Assembly (NCBI RefSeq): GCF_003431975.1 | Contig: NZ_CP027116.1 | Span: forward strand, 124,001-188,000 | Direction of reading: 5' to 3' | From: Bacillus pumilus | GTDB taxonomy: Bacteria > Bacillota > Bacilli > Bacillales > Bacillaceae | DNA: 64,000 nucleotides | Part shown: positions 55,070-62,353 of the stretch, one piece after another | How the letters are laid out: each line of letters starts with the position of its first letter | Position numbering within the stretch: the stretch's first letter is position 1 | Translations under genes and position numbers: made by a program | Notes under the pieces: model-generated | Seen by the model: the letters and a program-made list of their open reading frames with translations, nothing else | Database searches by the model: none | Told to the model about the DNA's origin: nothing

Positions 55070-56443
55070 TTATTTTTCCTCAAATTCAACAGCCATATCA
55101 TCATGAAAACCAAATAAGTATGTGAAAATAAATCCAGCGACATATGCAATAAATAGTCCAATTAAGTAAAGAAGCATTTGATGTGCGTGAACGATAAAGG
55201 TTAATGGGAGACCTGATACACCAATCGCCTTCGTCGCAATTTGGAAGTAGGCTTGAAATGCGCCGCCGATTCCAGCGCCAAGACAAGCGGTAAGAAATGG
55301 TCGTCCCAGCGGGAGTGTGACACCAAAAATGAGTGGTTCACCAATGCCAAGCATCCCAGAAGGAAGTCCACCTGCAATGGCTCTTTTTAGCTTTTTCTTT
55401 TTTGTTTTCATATAAATAGCGAATGCAGCGCCGACCTGTCCTGCACCGCCCATGGCGAGAATTGGGAGAAGTGGGTCATCTCCAATTGAATTAATGAGTT
55501 CCATATGAATGGGTGTCAGACCTTGGTGAAGTCCTGTTACAACAAGTGGAAGGAAGGTCGCGCCAAGAACAAATCCAGCGAAGATTCCGCCCATGTTTAA
55601 TAGATAAGTTAGTCCTGAGGTAATGGCATCCGATATAAATCCGCCGACTGGCATGAAGACAATGTACGTAAAAATGCCTGTAATGAGTAGTGTGATGGTT
55701 GGTGTGACGATGATATCAAGTGATTGCGGGACAAAGCGTCTGATTCGGGTTTCAACAAGCGCCATAAAGATGGCAGCTAGAAGAACACCGATGAGCCCGC
55801 CTCTGCCTGGTAGAATATTTGTGCCAAATAACATAATATCTGCGGAGGCTGGGTTAATAATGAGGATACCAGCTAAAGCGCCTAATGCAGGAGAGCCTCC
55901 AAACTCTTTTGCGGCATTGGTTCCGACTAATATACCGAGATATGCGAACAAACCTGAACCAATAACGGTTAAGATGATCGCTGCTTGTGATTTATCGTCG
56001 AGCCATCCTGCTTGCACGATTGCTTTTGTAATCCCTGTAATCAGACCGGATGCAACGAGTGCTGGAATGATGGGGATGAAAATGCTGGCAATTCGTCGTA
56101 AGAACAGCTTGAATGGTGTACGGTTCTTTTGTGAAATGGCTTGCTTGTTTTTTTGTGCTTCGTTGTTTAAATCATAAGAGCCAGAGGCATTCAAGAGCTG
56201 TTCAAACGCACTTGATACTTGGTTGACAACACCAGTACCTAAAATGATTTGAAGCGTTTCTGCCTCTACGACACCAATGACGCCATCGAGTTCTTTGATT
56301 GCTTGGATGTGAACTTGTTCATTGTCAATCGGCGTAATTCGGAGACGTGTCATACAATGTGTATGGGATGAGATGTTTTCAGAACCACCACAGAGTGAAA
56401 GGATCTCTTTCGCCAACTGCTGATATTTCTTTTGATGACTCAT
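55070..56443 (-). CDS. murP: PTS MurNAc-specific EIIBC component MurP
   Basis: Imports MurNAc and phosphorylates it to MurNAc-6-phosphate. It has 457 residues. The EIIB domain (about 1-85) has its phospho-cysteine at position 30 in HTHCMTRLRI. The EIIC domain with about ten membrane segments includes GIGEPLIFGVTLPLGRPF. No EIIA domain is fused, so phosphate must come from another EIIA such as that of the glucose PTS. Its start overlaps the end of murR by 4 bases. Confidence 0.94.
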   Translation of the reverse strand: MSHQKKYQQLAKEILSLCGGSENISSHTHCMTRLRITPIDNEQVHIQAIKELDGVIGVVEAETLQIILGTGVVNQVSSAFEQLLNASGSYDLNNEAQKNKQAISQKNRTPFKLFLRRIASIFIPIIPALVASGLITGITKAIVQAGWLDDKSQAAIILTVIGSGLFAYLGILVGTNAAKEFGGSPALGALAGILIINPASADIMLFGTNILPGRGGLIGVLLAAIFMALVETRIRRFVPQSLDIIVTPTITLLITGIFTYIVFMPVGGFISDAITSGLTYLLNMGGIFAGFVLGATFLPLVVTGLHQGLTPIHMELINSIGDDPLLPILAMGGAGQVGAAFAIYMKTKKKKLKRAIAGGLPSGMLGIGEPLIFGVTLPLGRPFLTACLGAGIGGAFQAYFQIATKAIGVSGLPLTFIVHAHQMLLYLIGLFIAYVAGFIFTYLFGFHDDMAVEFEEK

Positions 56444-57309
56444 GTTGAATCCCCCTTTGATTTTCGTTTCATGGAGCGGATGGCATGTCTTGTCTTGTCA
56501 ATATATTGCGCTGTTTCTTCATATTGACGGGAAGCTAAACTGAGGAACAAGACATCAATTAAGTAGAGCTGTGCCATTCTAGAGGAAGTGGCCGCACTGC
56601 GAAAAGGTGCTTCATTGGAACCGGATGTCGATAGGTGAACGTCACATAAGGCAGAAACGCTTGTATGACCCGGATGCGTTAAGGCGATGGTTTTCACTCC
56701 ATTGTCTTTTGCGAGCTGAAGGGCTTGAATGATGTCTAACGTTTCTCCTGAAAAGGATATACCGAACACGATGTCATTCTTTCCTGCATTTGCAATGACT
56801 GTGGATGCGATGTGCATGTCAGTGAAGGCTGTTGCTGCATAATTGATTCTGAGAAATTTCTGCTGAGCATCCGCTGCGACGATGCCAGATGCACCGACAC
56901 CAATAAAATGGATTTGGTTTGCATGCAGCAGTAATTGAACAGCCTTTTCTAATGCTTCGGCATTTAAAATAGAGGCAGTATCCTTAATCGATTGGATTGA
57001 GTTTCCTGCTGTTTTTTGAATAATGGATTGAAGTGGTTCATCTTGTTCGATATCACGGTAGCCTTGTTTATCGTCGTGTATCAAGTCTCCGGCGATCCGC
57101 ATTTTTAAATCGTGATAGCCATCTAGTCCGAGAGATTTACAAAGGCGGATGACTGCAGAGCTGCTTGCACCGGCTGCCTGACTGATCTCGTGTACAGTGC
57201 TTTTAATGACTTTGTCAGGATGGGCAAGGATATAGTCTGCAATGATTTTTTCAGATTGGGGGAGCTTTGTTTTCATTGTGTGTAGTAGGGTAAGTCCACC
57301 TGCTGACAT
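56440..57309 (-). CDS. murR: RpiR-family transcriptional regulator MurR
   Basis: Regulator of MurNAc use. It has 289 residues: an N-terminal helix-turn-helix (about 1-77, with STVHEISQAAGASSSAVIRLC) and a sugar-phosphate-binding SIS domain (about 125-260, with IHFIGVGASGIVA and GISFSGETLD). The expected ligand is MurNAc-6-P or a derivative. It is encoded second, between murQ and murP, with a 15-nt gap after murQ. The inverted repeat at the murQ promoter is its likely operator. Confidence 0.92.
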   Translation of the reverse strand: MSAGGLTLLHTMKTKLPQSEKIIADYILAHPDKVIKSTVHEISQAAGASSSAVIRLCKSLGLDGYHDLKMRIAGDLIHDDKQGYRDIEQDEPLQSIIQKTAGNSIQSIKDTASILNAEALEKAVQLLLHANQIHFIGVGASGIVAADAQQKFLRINYAATAFTDMHIASTVIANAGKNDIVFGISFSGETLDIIQALQLAKDNGVKTIALTHPGHTSVSALCDVHLSTSGSNEAPFRSAATSSRMAQLYLIDVLFLSLASRQYEETAQYIDKTRHAIRSMKRKSKGDST

Positions 57310-57324
57310 GAGCTCTGCCTCCTT

Positions 57325-58236
57325 TTAGGATGGATGACGTGAGATGGCTTTGTCGATATGGCCATTCGCTTTGTTAAGTAAATCCTTGGCTGTTTTATTG
57401 TCTGTGTTTGTTTGGAGCATGACGATGGCAGTTTTGACTTCTAAACCTGCTGCTTCAAGGGCCTTCACAGCTTGTTCATAGGAAGCGTTTGTCACATGTT
57501 GAATGATGGTGATGGCGCGTTCTTTTAGTTTATGGTTGCTAACTTTTACATCAACCATCAGGTTTTCATATACTTTCCCTTGTCTGATCATGACAGAGGT
57601 AGAAAGCATATTTAAAATCATTTTATGAGCGGATGCGGCTTTCATTCGTGTTGACCCAGTGATGGCTTCTGGTCCTACGATGACTTCAATGGCGCAGTCT
57701 GCTAGTTCACTAATTTCTGCTTGTTCATTGCAGCTAAGGGCTACTGTTTTTGCACCGATGGATTTAGCGTAGTTTAAAGCGCCGATGATGTAGGGTGTCC
57801 TACCGCTGGCGGCGATACCGACGACTGTGTCATTTGATGTCAGGTGAATGTGTACTAAATCCTGTTTGCCTGCTTCTTCACTGTCTTCTACATCTTCGGC
57901 AGCATGTGAAAAAGCGGAATCACCGCCTGCCATAATGCCTACTATGACATCAGGTGAGACGCTATAGGTAGGGGGACATTCAACAGCATCCATCACGCCA
58001 ATTCTGCCGCTTGTCCCGGCACCTAAATAAACGAGTCTGCCTCCATTTGAGATGGATTGATAGGCGAAGTCACTAGCTGTTTTGACATGTGGTAGGACAC
58101 GGTTGACTGCTTGAGCGACCTTCATATCTTCTTCATTGATCATCTGAAGTATTTCGAGCGGGTCTGCTTGTGATATTCCCGTTGTGTTAGGATTTCTTGA
58201 TTCTGTTGTTAAAGAACGCAGTTGAGATGGCTGCAT
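57325..58236 (-). CDS. murQ: N-acetylmuramic acid-6-phosphate etherase MurQ
   Basis: MurQ cleaves the lactyl ether of MurNAc-6-P, giving GlcNAc-6-P and D-lactate, which enter glycolysis through NagA/NagB. It has 303 residues. The SIS domain contains [20 protein letters not shown], in which the conserved glutamate corresponds to the catalytic base, and a C-terminal helical domain follows. First gene of the operon, with AAGGAGGAATG upstream of the ATG. The promoter and operator lie within 85 bases. Confidence 0.95.
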   Translation of the reverse strand: MQPSQLRSLTTESRNPNTTGISQADPLEILQMINEEDMKVAQAVNRVLPHVKTASDFAYQSISNGGRLVYLGAGTSGRIGVMDAVECPPTYSVSPDVIVGIMAGGDSAFSHAAEDVEDSEEAGKQDLVHIHLTSNDTVVGIAASGRTPYIIGALNYAKSIGAKTVALSCNEQAEISELADCAIEVIVGPEAITGSTRMKAASAHKMILNMLSTSVMIRQGKVYENLMVDVKVSNHKLKERAITIIQHVTNASYEQAVKALEAAGLEVKTAIVMLQTNTDNKTAKDLLNKANGHIDKAISRHPS

Positions 58237-58265
58237 GCGACATTCCTCCTTATTTCTTCATGTTC

Positions 58266-58294
58266 AGTATATTGAGTGTGATATGAAATTTCAA
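58266..58294 (-). promoter_or_regulatory. Sigma-A promoter of the murQ operon
   Basis: Minus strand: TTGAAA (58294-58289), a 17-bp spacer and TATACT (58271-58266). The -35 box lies inside the left arm of the inverted repeat at 58287-58317. Confidence 0.65.
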
Positions 58295-58317
58295 TATTAT
58301 TTTTGAATATTGAAATT
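58287..58317. promoter_or_regulatory. Candidate MurR operator
   Basis: AATTTCAATATT (58287-58298) and AATATTGAAATT (58306-58317) are perfect reverse complements separated by 7 bp. The GAAAT/ATTTC half-site composition is typical of RpiR-family sites. Overlap with the -35 box predicts repression by steric block. Confidence 0.55.
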
Positions 58318-58357
58318 ATATTTCAGTTAAAAACGTTGTACTACAGGGGGTAAATAG

Positions 58358-58399
58358 TTAGAAAATAAAAAAAATAAAAATCCCCTTTACAAAAGGGGG
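58358..58399 (-). terminator. Minus-strand terminator in the murQ-tRNA gap
   Basis: CCCCTTT (58382-58388) and AAAGGGG (58392-58398) form a tight stem. Read on the minus strand it is followed by a long U-rich tail (58380-58358). It would stop antisense transcripts from the tRNA side before they enter the mur promoter. Confidence 0.5.
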
Positions 58400-58415
58400 A
58401 CAACCTGTATATAAT
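58386..58415 (+). promoter_or_regulatory. Promoter of the five-tRNA cluster
   Basis: TTTACA (58386-58391), an 18-bp spacer and a perfect TATAAT (58410-58415), 42 bases before tRNA-Glu. The -35 lies in the hairpin of the opposing terminator. Confidence 0.65.
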
Positions 58416-58456
58416 AACTTTTGTCAGCTTCACGGAAACAGCAAACTTGACAAACT

Positions 58457-58531
58457 GGCCCGTTGGTCAAGCGGTTAAGACACCGCCCTTTCACGGCGGT
58501 AACACGGGTTCGAATCCCGTACGGGTCACCA
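58457..58531 (+). tRNA. tRNA-Glu (TTC)
   Basis: 75 nt with anticodon TTC in GCCCTTTCACGGC, T-loop GGTTCGAATCC and encoded CCA. Confidence 0.96.
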
Positions 58532-58537
58532 TGATGT

Positions 58538-58613
58538 GGAGGATTAGCTCAGCTGGGAGAGCATCTGCCTTACAAGCAGAGGGTCGGCGGTTCGAGCCCG
58601 TCATCCTCCACCA
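58538..58613 (+). tRNA. tRNA-Val (TAC)
   Basis: 76 nt with anticodon TAC in TGCCTTACAAGCA, acceptor GGAGGAT/ATCCTCC and encoded CCA. Confidence 0.96.
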
Positions 58614-58616
58614 TAT

Positions 58617-58689
<73 letters not shown>

Positions 58690-58717
58690 CTGTTTTTTCT
58701 TTATCAATTCCATATGT

Positions 58718-58802
58718 GGAGGGGTAGCGAAGTGGCTAAACGCGGCGGACTGTAAATCCGCTCCCTCCGGGTTCGGCGGTTCGAATCCGTCCCCCTCCAC
58801 CA
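58718..58802 (+). tRNA. tRNA-Tyr (GTA)
   Basis: 85 nt with anticodon GTA in GGACTGTAAATCC, the long variable arm of class II tRNAs and encoded CCA. Confidence 0.95.
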
Positions 58803-58806
58803 TTTT

Positions 58807-58878
58807 TGGGCTATAGCCAAGCGGTAAGGCAACGGACTTTGACTCCGTCATGCGTTGGTTCGAATCCAGCTAGCCCAG
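58807..58878 (+). tRNA. tRNA-Gln (TTG)
   Basis: 72 nt with anticodon TTG in GGACTTTGACTCC, acceptor TGGGCTA/TAGCCCA and discriminator G. CCA is not encoded. Last of the cluster. Confidence 0.94.
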
Positions 58879-58880
58879 TT

Positions 58881-58913
58881 AAGACACCTTTTTAAAAAAG
58901 GTGTCTTTTTTTA
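58881..58913 (+). terminator. Terminator of the tRNA cluster
   Basis: AAGACACCTTTTT and AAAAAGGTGTCTT pair almost without a loop and run into a T-tract. Confidence 0.92.
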
Positions 58914-59014
58914 TGTTGGCAGACGGAATGTATAACTATTCAAAATATTGTTGAGTTGAGTCAGAAGGGATCGAGAAAGTAAAATATAAGCATGAACGGA
59001 AAGGGGATGTACAT

Positions 59015-59926
59015 ATGGGAGATCAAAAGAAGGTCACGATTGTCGGGGTCCCGATGGATTTGGGTCAAATGAGAAGGGGCGTCGATATGGGACCGAGTGC
59101 GATTCGGTGTGCAGGTGTAAAAGAAAAATTGGAATCGCTTTCATTTAATGTGGAGGATCTCGGGGATATTCCAGTTGAGCAAAGAGATGATGAGAAAGGT
59201 TTACATACAAGTGAAAAGCTAAAAAATTTAACGGAAAATGCGGGGGCGAATCAGCTGCTCGCCGAGAAGGTTGACGGCATTGTGCAATCAGGCTCGTTTC
59301 CGCTCATTTTAGGTGGTGATCATAGTATTGCCATTGGCACACTTGCGGGGGTAGCTAAGCATTATGAGAACTTCGGTGTCATTTGGTATGATGCACATGG
59401 TGATTTAAATACAGAGGAAACTTCTCCTTCTGGAAATATACATGGCATGCCGCTTGCAGTCAGTCTGGGCCTTGGGCATGCTGATTTAACGAACATTGGC
59501 GGTTATTCTCCTAAATTGAAGCCTGAAAATGTCGTTTTAATTGGTGCTCGATCTTTAGATGAAGGAGAGCGGGCATTAATTAGAGAGAAAGGTATAAAAG
59601 TGTATACGATGCATGAAATCGATCGTTTAGGAATGACGAGGGTGATGGAGGAAGCCATTGCCTATTTAAAAGAAAGAACAGATGGTGTTCACCTGTCGCT
59701 TGATTTAGATGGATTAGATCCAGCGGAGTGCCCTGGTGTAGGAACCCCGGTGGCGGGCGGCATCAGTTACCGGGAGAGTCATCTGGCAATGGAGCTTTTA
59801 GAGGAAGCGGGAATTTTGACTTCAGCTGAATTTGTTGAGGTAAATCCGGTGTTAGACGAGAAAAATAAAACAGCCGAAGCAGCTGTTGCATTGATTGGTT
59901 CATTAATGGGCGAAAAGCTATTGTAG
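59015..59926 (+). CDS. rocF: Arginase
   Basis: Hydrolyses arginine to ornithine and urea in the cytoplasm, the first step of arginine catabolism. It has 303 residues. All dimanganese ligands are visible: His103 (GGDHS), Asp126, His128 and Asp130 (DAHGD), Asp230 and Asp232 (DLDGLDP). SPSGNIHGMP is the substrate loop. The ATG follows AAAGGGGATG. It stands alone between the tRNA cluster and sigW, away from other roc genes. I see no clear sigma-54 site or RocR element in the 100 nt upstream. Confidence 0.93.
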   Translation: MGDQKKVTIVGVPMDLGQMRRGVDMGPSAIRCAGVKEKLESLSFNVEDLGDIPVEQRDDEKGLHTSEKLKNLTENAGANQLLAEKVDGIVQSGSFPLILGGDHSIAIGTLAGVAKHYENFGVIWYDAHGDLNTEETSPSGNIHGMPLAVSLGLGHADLTNIGGYSPKLKPENVVLIGARSLDEGERALIREKGIKVYTMHEIDRLGMTRVMEEAIAYLKERTDGVHLSLDLDGLDPAECPGVGTPVAGGISYRESHLAMELLEEAGILTSAEFVEVNPVLDEKNKTAEAAVALIGSLMGEKLL

Positions 59927-60046
59927 AGCGGGACTTGTTCCCGTTCTTTTTTGTTTTCGGAAAATTTAAGGATATATTAAGGTTTTTACCGGTTGATATG
60001 CGTAACACGCTGTCAAAAATTTGTTACACTATTTTTTAGAGGAGAA

Positions 60047-60072
60047 TGAAACCTTTTGGAAAGAGGTTCGTA
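60047..60072 (+). promoter_or_regulatory. Sigma-W autoregulatory promoter
   Basis: TGAAAC (60047-60052), a 16-bp spacer and CGTA (60069-60072) match the sigma-W consensus exactly, 38 bases upstream of the sigW start. Positive autoregulation of sigW is established in B. subtilis. Confidence 0.93.
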
Positions 60073-60109
60073 TACATAAAGACCGGTGAAGGCAGAGGTT
60101 GAATATACT

Positions 60110-60673
60110 ATGGACACAATGATTAAAAAGAGAATTAAGCAAGTGAAAAAAGGCGACCAAAACGCATTTGCAGACATCGTAGACCTGTATAAAGACAAAA
60201 TTTATCAGCTGTGCTACCGTATGCTTGGGAATGCACACGAAGCTGAAGATATTGCGCAGGAGGCGTTTATTCGTGCCTATGTCAATATTGAGAGCTTTGA
60301 TGTGAATCGTAAGTTTTCCACGTGGCTGTACCGCATTGCAACCAACCTGACCATCGACCGTATTCGCAAAAAAAAGCCGGATTATTATTTAGATGCAGAG
60401 GTGGCAGGAACAGAAGGGCTGAATATGTATTCTCAAATTGCTGCTGACGGCATTTTGCCAGAGGATGAGGTGGTGTCTCTTGAATTATCGAGTACCATTC
60501 AGCAAAAAATTTTAAGATTACCCGATAAATATCGATCGGTCATCGTATTAAAGTATATTGATGAACTCTCGTTAAAAGAAATTAGTGAGATTCTGAATAT
60601 ACCAGTTGGTACGGTGAAAACGAGAATACACAGGGGTAGAGAGGCTCTCCGGAAACAGTTGAGAGACCTTTGA
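60110..60673 (+). CDS. sigW: ECF sigma factor SigW
   Basis: Controls the envelope-stress and antimicrobial-resistance regulon. It has 187 residues from ATG 60110 (MDTMIKKRIKQVKKGD), the B. subtilis length; an upstream in-frame TTG would overlap the ribosome-binding region. Region 2 contains AHEAEDIAQEAFIRAY and FSTWLYRIATNLTIDRIRKK, and region 4 has LSLKEISEILNIPVGTVKTR. It is preceded by its own promoter and followed 14 nt later by its anti-sigma gene. Confidence 0.96.
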   Translation: MDTMIKKRIKQVKKGDQNAFADIVDLYKDKIYQLCYRMLGNAHEAEDIAQEAFIRAYVNIESFDVNRKFSTWLYRIATNLTIDRIRKKKPDYYLDAEVAGTEGLNMYSQIAADGILPEDEVVSLELSSTIQQKILRLPDKYRSVIVLKYIDELSLKEISEILNIPVGTVKTRIHRGREALRKQLRDL

Positions 60674-60687
60674 GTGAGGTGATTTTG

Positions 60688-61314
60688 ATGAGCTGTCAGG
60701 AAAAAATCGTCCTGCTTATGCATCAGTATTTAGACGGGGACATTGAGCCCCAAGACGAAAAAGAATTAAAAAGCCATCTGCAATCGTGTGAGGAGTGCCG
60801 TACTCATTTTCAACAAATTGAGAAATCCATCGCGCTTGTGCAGAGTACATCTCATATAGAAGCTCCATCTGATTTCACTGCAAAGGTGATGGCAGGTCTT
60901 CCAAAGGAGAAAAAGCGTGTGTCGGTTTACAGGTGGATTAAAGCTCATCCGCTGATGGTAGCCGCTGCCCTCTTTCTCATTTTGATGGGAGGCAGTCTGT
61001 TTACAAGCTGGAATACTGATCATAATTTCAGTGTGTCAAAGCAGCCGAATCTCGTCGTTGTAAATGATACAGTGACTGTACCTAAAGGGGAAACCGTGAA
61101 AGGTGATGTCACTGTCAAAAATGGCAAGCTGATTGTAGAAGGCAAGGTTGATGGAAATGTCACCGTCGTCAATGGGGAACAGTTGACTGCTTCTGCCGGA
61201 CAAGTCACTGGTCAAATTAATGAAATTAATGAAGTGTTTGATTGGGTTTGGTACAAAATGAAGTCTACAGCACAAAACGTGATGCGGGTCATTGGGCCAG
61301 AGGAACAAAAGTAA
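60688..61314 (+). CDS. rsiW: Anti-sigma-W factor RsiW
   Basis: A membrane anti-sigma factor that holds SigW until cleaved by PrsW and RasP. It has 208 residues from ATG 60688 after GTGAGGTGAT. The N-terminal ZAS domain has Cys3, His30, Cys34 and Cys37. A single membrane segment lies near residues 88-107, and the extracytoplasmic part has a repeated beta pattern (GDVTVKNGKLIVEG, GNVTVVNG). A terminator follows. Confidence 0.95.
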   Translation: MSCQEKIVLLMHQYLDGDIEPQDEKELKSHLQSCEECRTHFQQIEKSIALVQSTSHIEAPSDFTAKVMAGLPKEKKRVSVYRWIKAHPLMVAAALFLILMGGSLFTSWNTDHNFSVSKQPNLVVVNDTVTVPKGETVKGDVTVKNGKLIVEGKVDGNVTVVNGEQLTASAGQVTGQINEINEVFDWVWYKMKSTAQNVMRVIGPEEQK

Positions 61315-61327
61315 ATCAAACGGCTTG

Positions 61328-61358
61328 AGAGCAGTCTCTTTAGGGGCTGCTCTTTTTC
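61328..61358 (+). terminator. Rho-independent terminator after rsiW
   Basis: AGAGCAG (61328-61334) pairs with CTGCTCT (61347-61353) and leads into a T-run. Confidence 0.8.
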
Positions 61359-61434
61359 TATATGATTGGTTAGATTCACGGTCACCCGTATGCCAGCCAT
61401 ATATGGCAACTATTTTCCTTGCTGAAACAAAATG

Positions 61435-61443
61435 TGGTATAAT
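61435..61443 (+). promoter_or_regulatory. Extended -10 promoter of cdaA
   Basis: TGGTATAAT is a perfect extended -10 (TGN-TATAAT). No strong -35 is seen, as is common for extended -10 promoters. It gives a leader of about 80 nt before cdaA. Confidence 0.65.
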
Positions 61444-61450
61444 AGCCACG

Positions 61451-61478
61451 CTATGTATTTCCACATAGGCTCTTTTTT
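61451..61478 (+). promoter_or_regulatory. Terminator-like hairpin at the start of the cdaA leader
   Basis: CTATGT (61451-61456) pairs with ACATAG (61463-61468), followed by GCTC and eight T. It begins at about the predicted first transcribed base, so it could terminate most initiations (attenuation) or only stop read-through. Confidence 0.5.
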
Positions 61479-61531
61479 TTATAAAAAATGAATCAAACGA
61501 AGAATAACTGAAAATTCTGGAGGACGAGGAA

Positions 61532-62353
61532 ATGGCTTTAGGGGATATTCCTTTTTTGCAGTACCTCGGTAATGCTGTTGATATTCTCGTTGTTTGGTAT
61601 GTGATATATAAATTAATGATGGTCATCCGCGGAACAAAAGCGGTTCAGCTTTTAAAGGGAATTGTGGTCATTGTTCTCGTCAGGATGGGAAGTGCGTATC
61701 TCGGTCTTAACACACTTCAATGGTTGATGGATCAAGCGATTACGTGGGGATTCCTTGCGATCATTATTATTTTTCAGCCAGAGCTACGGAGAGCGCTTGA
61801 GCAGCTTGGGCGCGGCCGTTTCTTCTCGAGAAGCGGGACACCTGTAGAGGAACAGCAGCAGAAAACGATCGAGGCAATTACAAAAGCAATTAAATATATG
61901 GCAAAACGTAGAATTGGTGCGCTTCTGACAATTGAGCGTGATACTGGGATGAATGATTACATAGAGACGGGAATTCCTTTGAATGCAAAGGTGAGCTCAG
62001 AGCTACTCATTAATATCTTCATTCCAAATACACCGCTTCATGACGGTGCTGTCATTATGAAGCGTGATGAGATTGCAGCTGCAGCTTGTTATTTACCGCT
62101 GTCAGAAAGTCCTTTTATCTCTAAGGAACTTGGGACGCGTCACCGAGCGGCAGTTGGAATTAGTGAAGTGACAGACAGCTTGACCGTCATCGTTTCTGAA
62201 GAGACAGGCGGCATTAGTGTCGCGAGAAATGGTGATCTCCACCGAGAGTTGACAGAAGAAGCGCTTGAAGAAATGCTGATTGCTGAATTTAGTAAGAACA
62301 GCAAAGATGCTTCCTCGACCAAATGGTATTGGAGGGGCAAGAAAAATGGATAA
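61532..62353 (+). CDS. cdaA: Membrane diadenylate cyclase CdaA
   Basis: Makes the essential second messenger c-di-AMP from two ATP. It has 273 residues: three N-terminal membrane helices (about 10-90), then the DisA_N cyclase domain with HDGAVIM (about 170) and RHRAAVGISE (about 206), the nucleotide and metal-binding motifs. The ATG follows CTGGAGGACGAGG. Its last 8 bases overlap cdaR, and glmM follows, forming the conserved cdaA-cdaR-glmM operon. Confidence 0.96.
   Translation: MALGDIPFLQYLGNAVDILVVWYVIYKLMMVIRGTKAVQLLKGIVVIVLVRMGSAYLGLNTLQWLMDQAITWGFLAIIIIFQPELRRALEQLGRGRFFSRSGTPVEEQQQKTIEAITKAIKYMAKRRIGALLTIERDTGMNDYIETGIPLNAKVSSELLINIFIPNTPLHDGAVIMKRDEIAAAACYLPLSESPFISKELGTRHRAAVGISEVTDSLTVIVSEETGGISVARNGDLHRELTEEALEEMLIAEFSKNSKDASSTKWYWRGKKNG

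Noticed and set aside
55623..56177. 184-codon plus-strand frame opposite murP
   Set aside because: Antisense shadow of a coding gene; no ribosome-binding site or recognisable domain.
61036..61626. 196-codon minus-strand frame across rsiW and the cdaA leader
   Set aside because: It runs antisense to rsiW and through a terminator and promoter; no start signal or family similarity.
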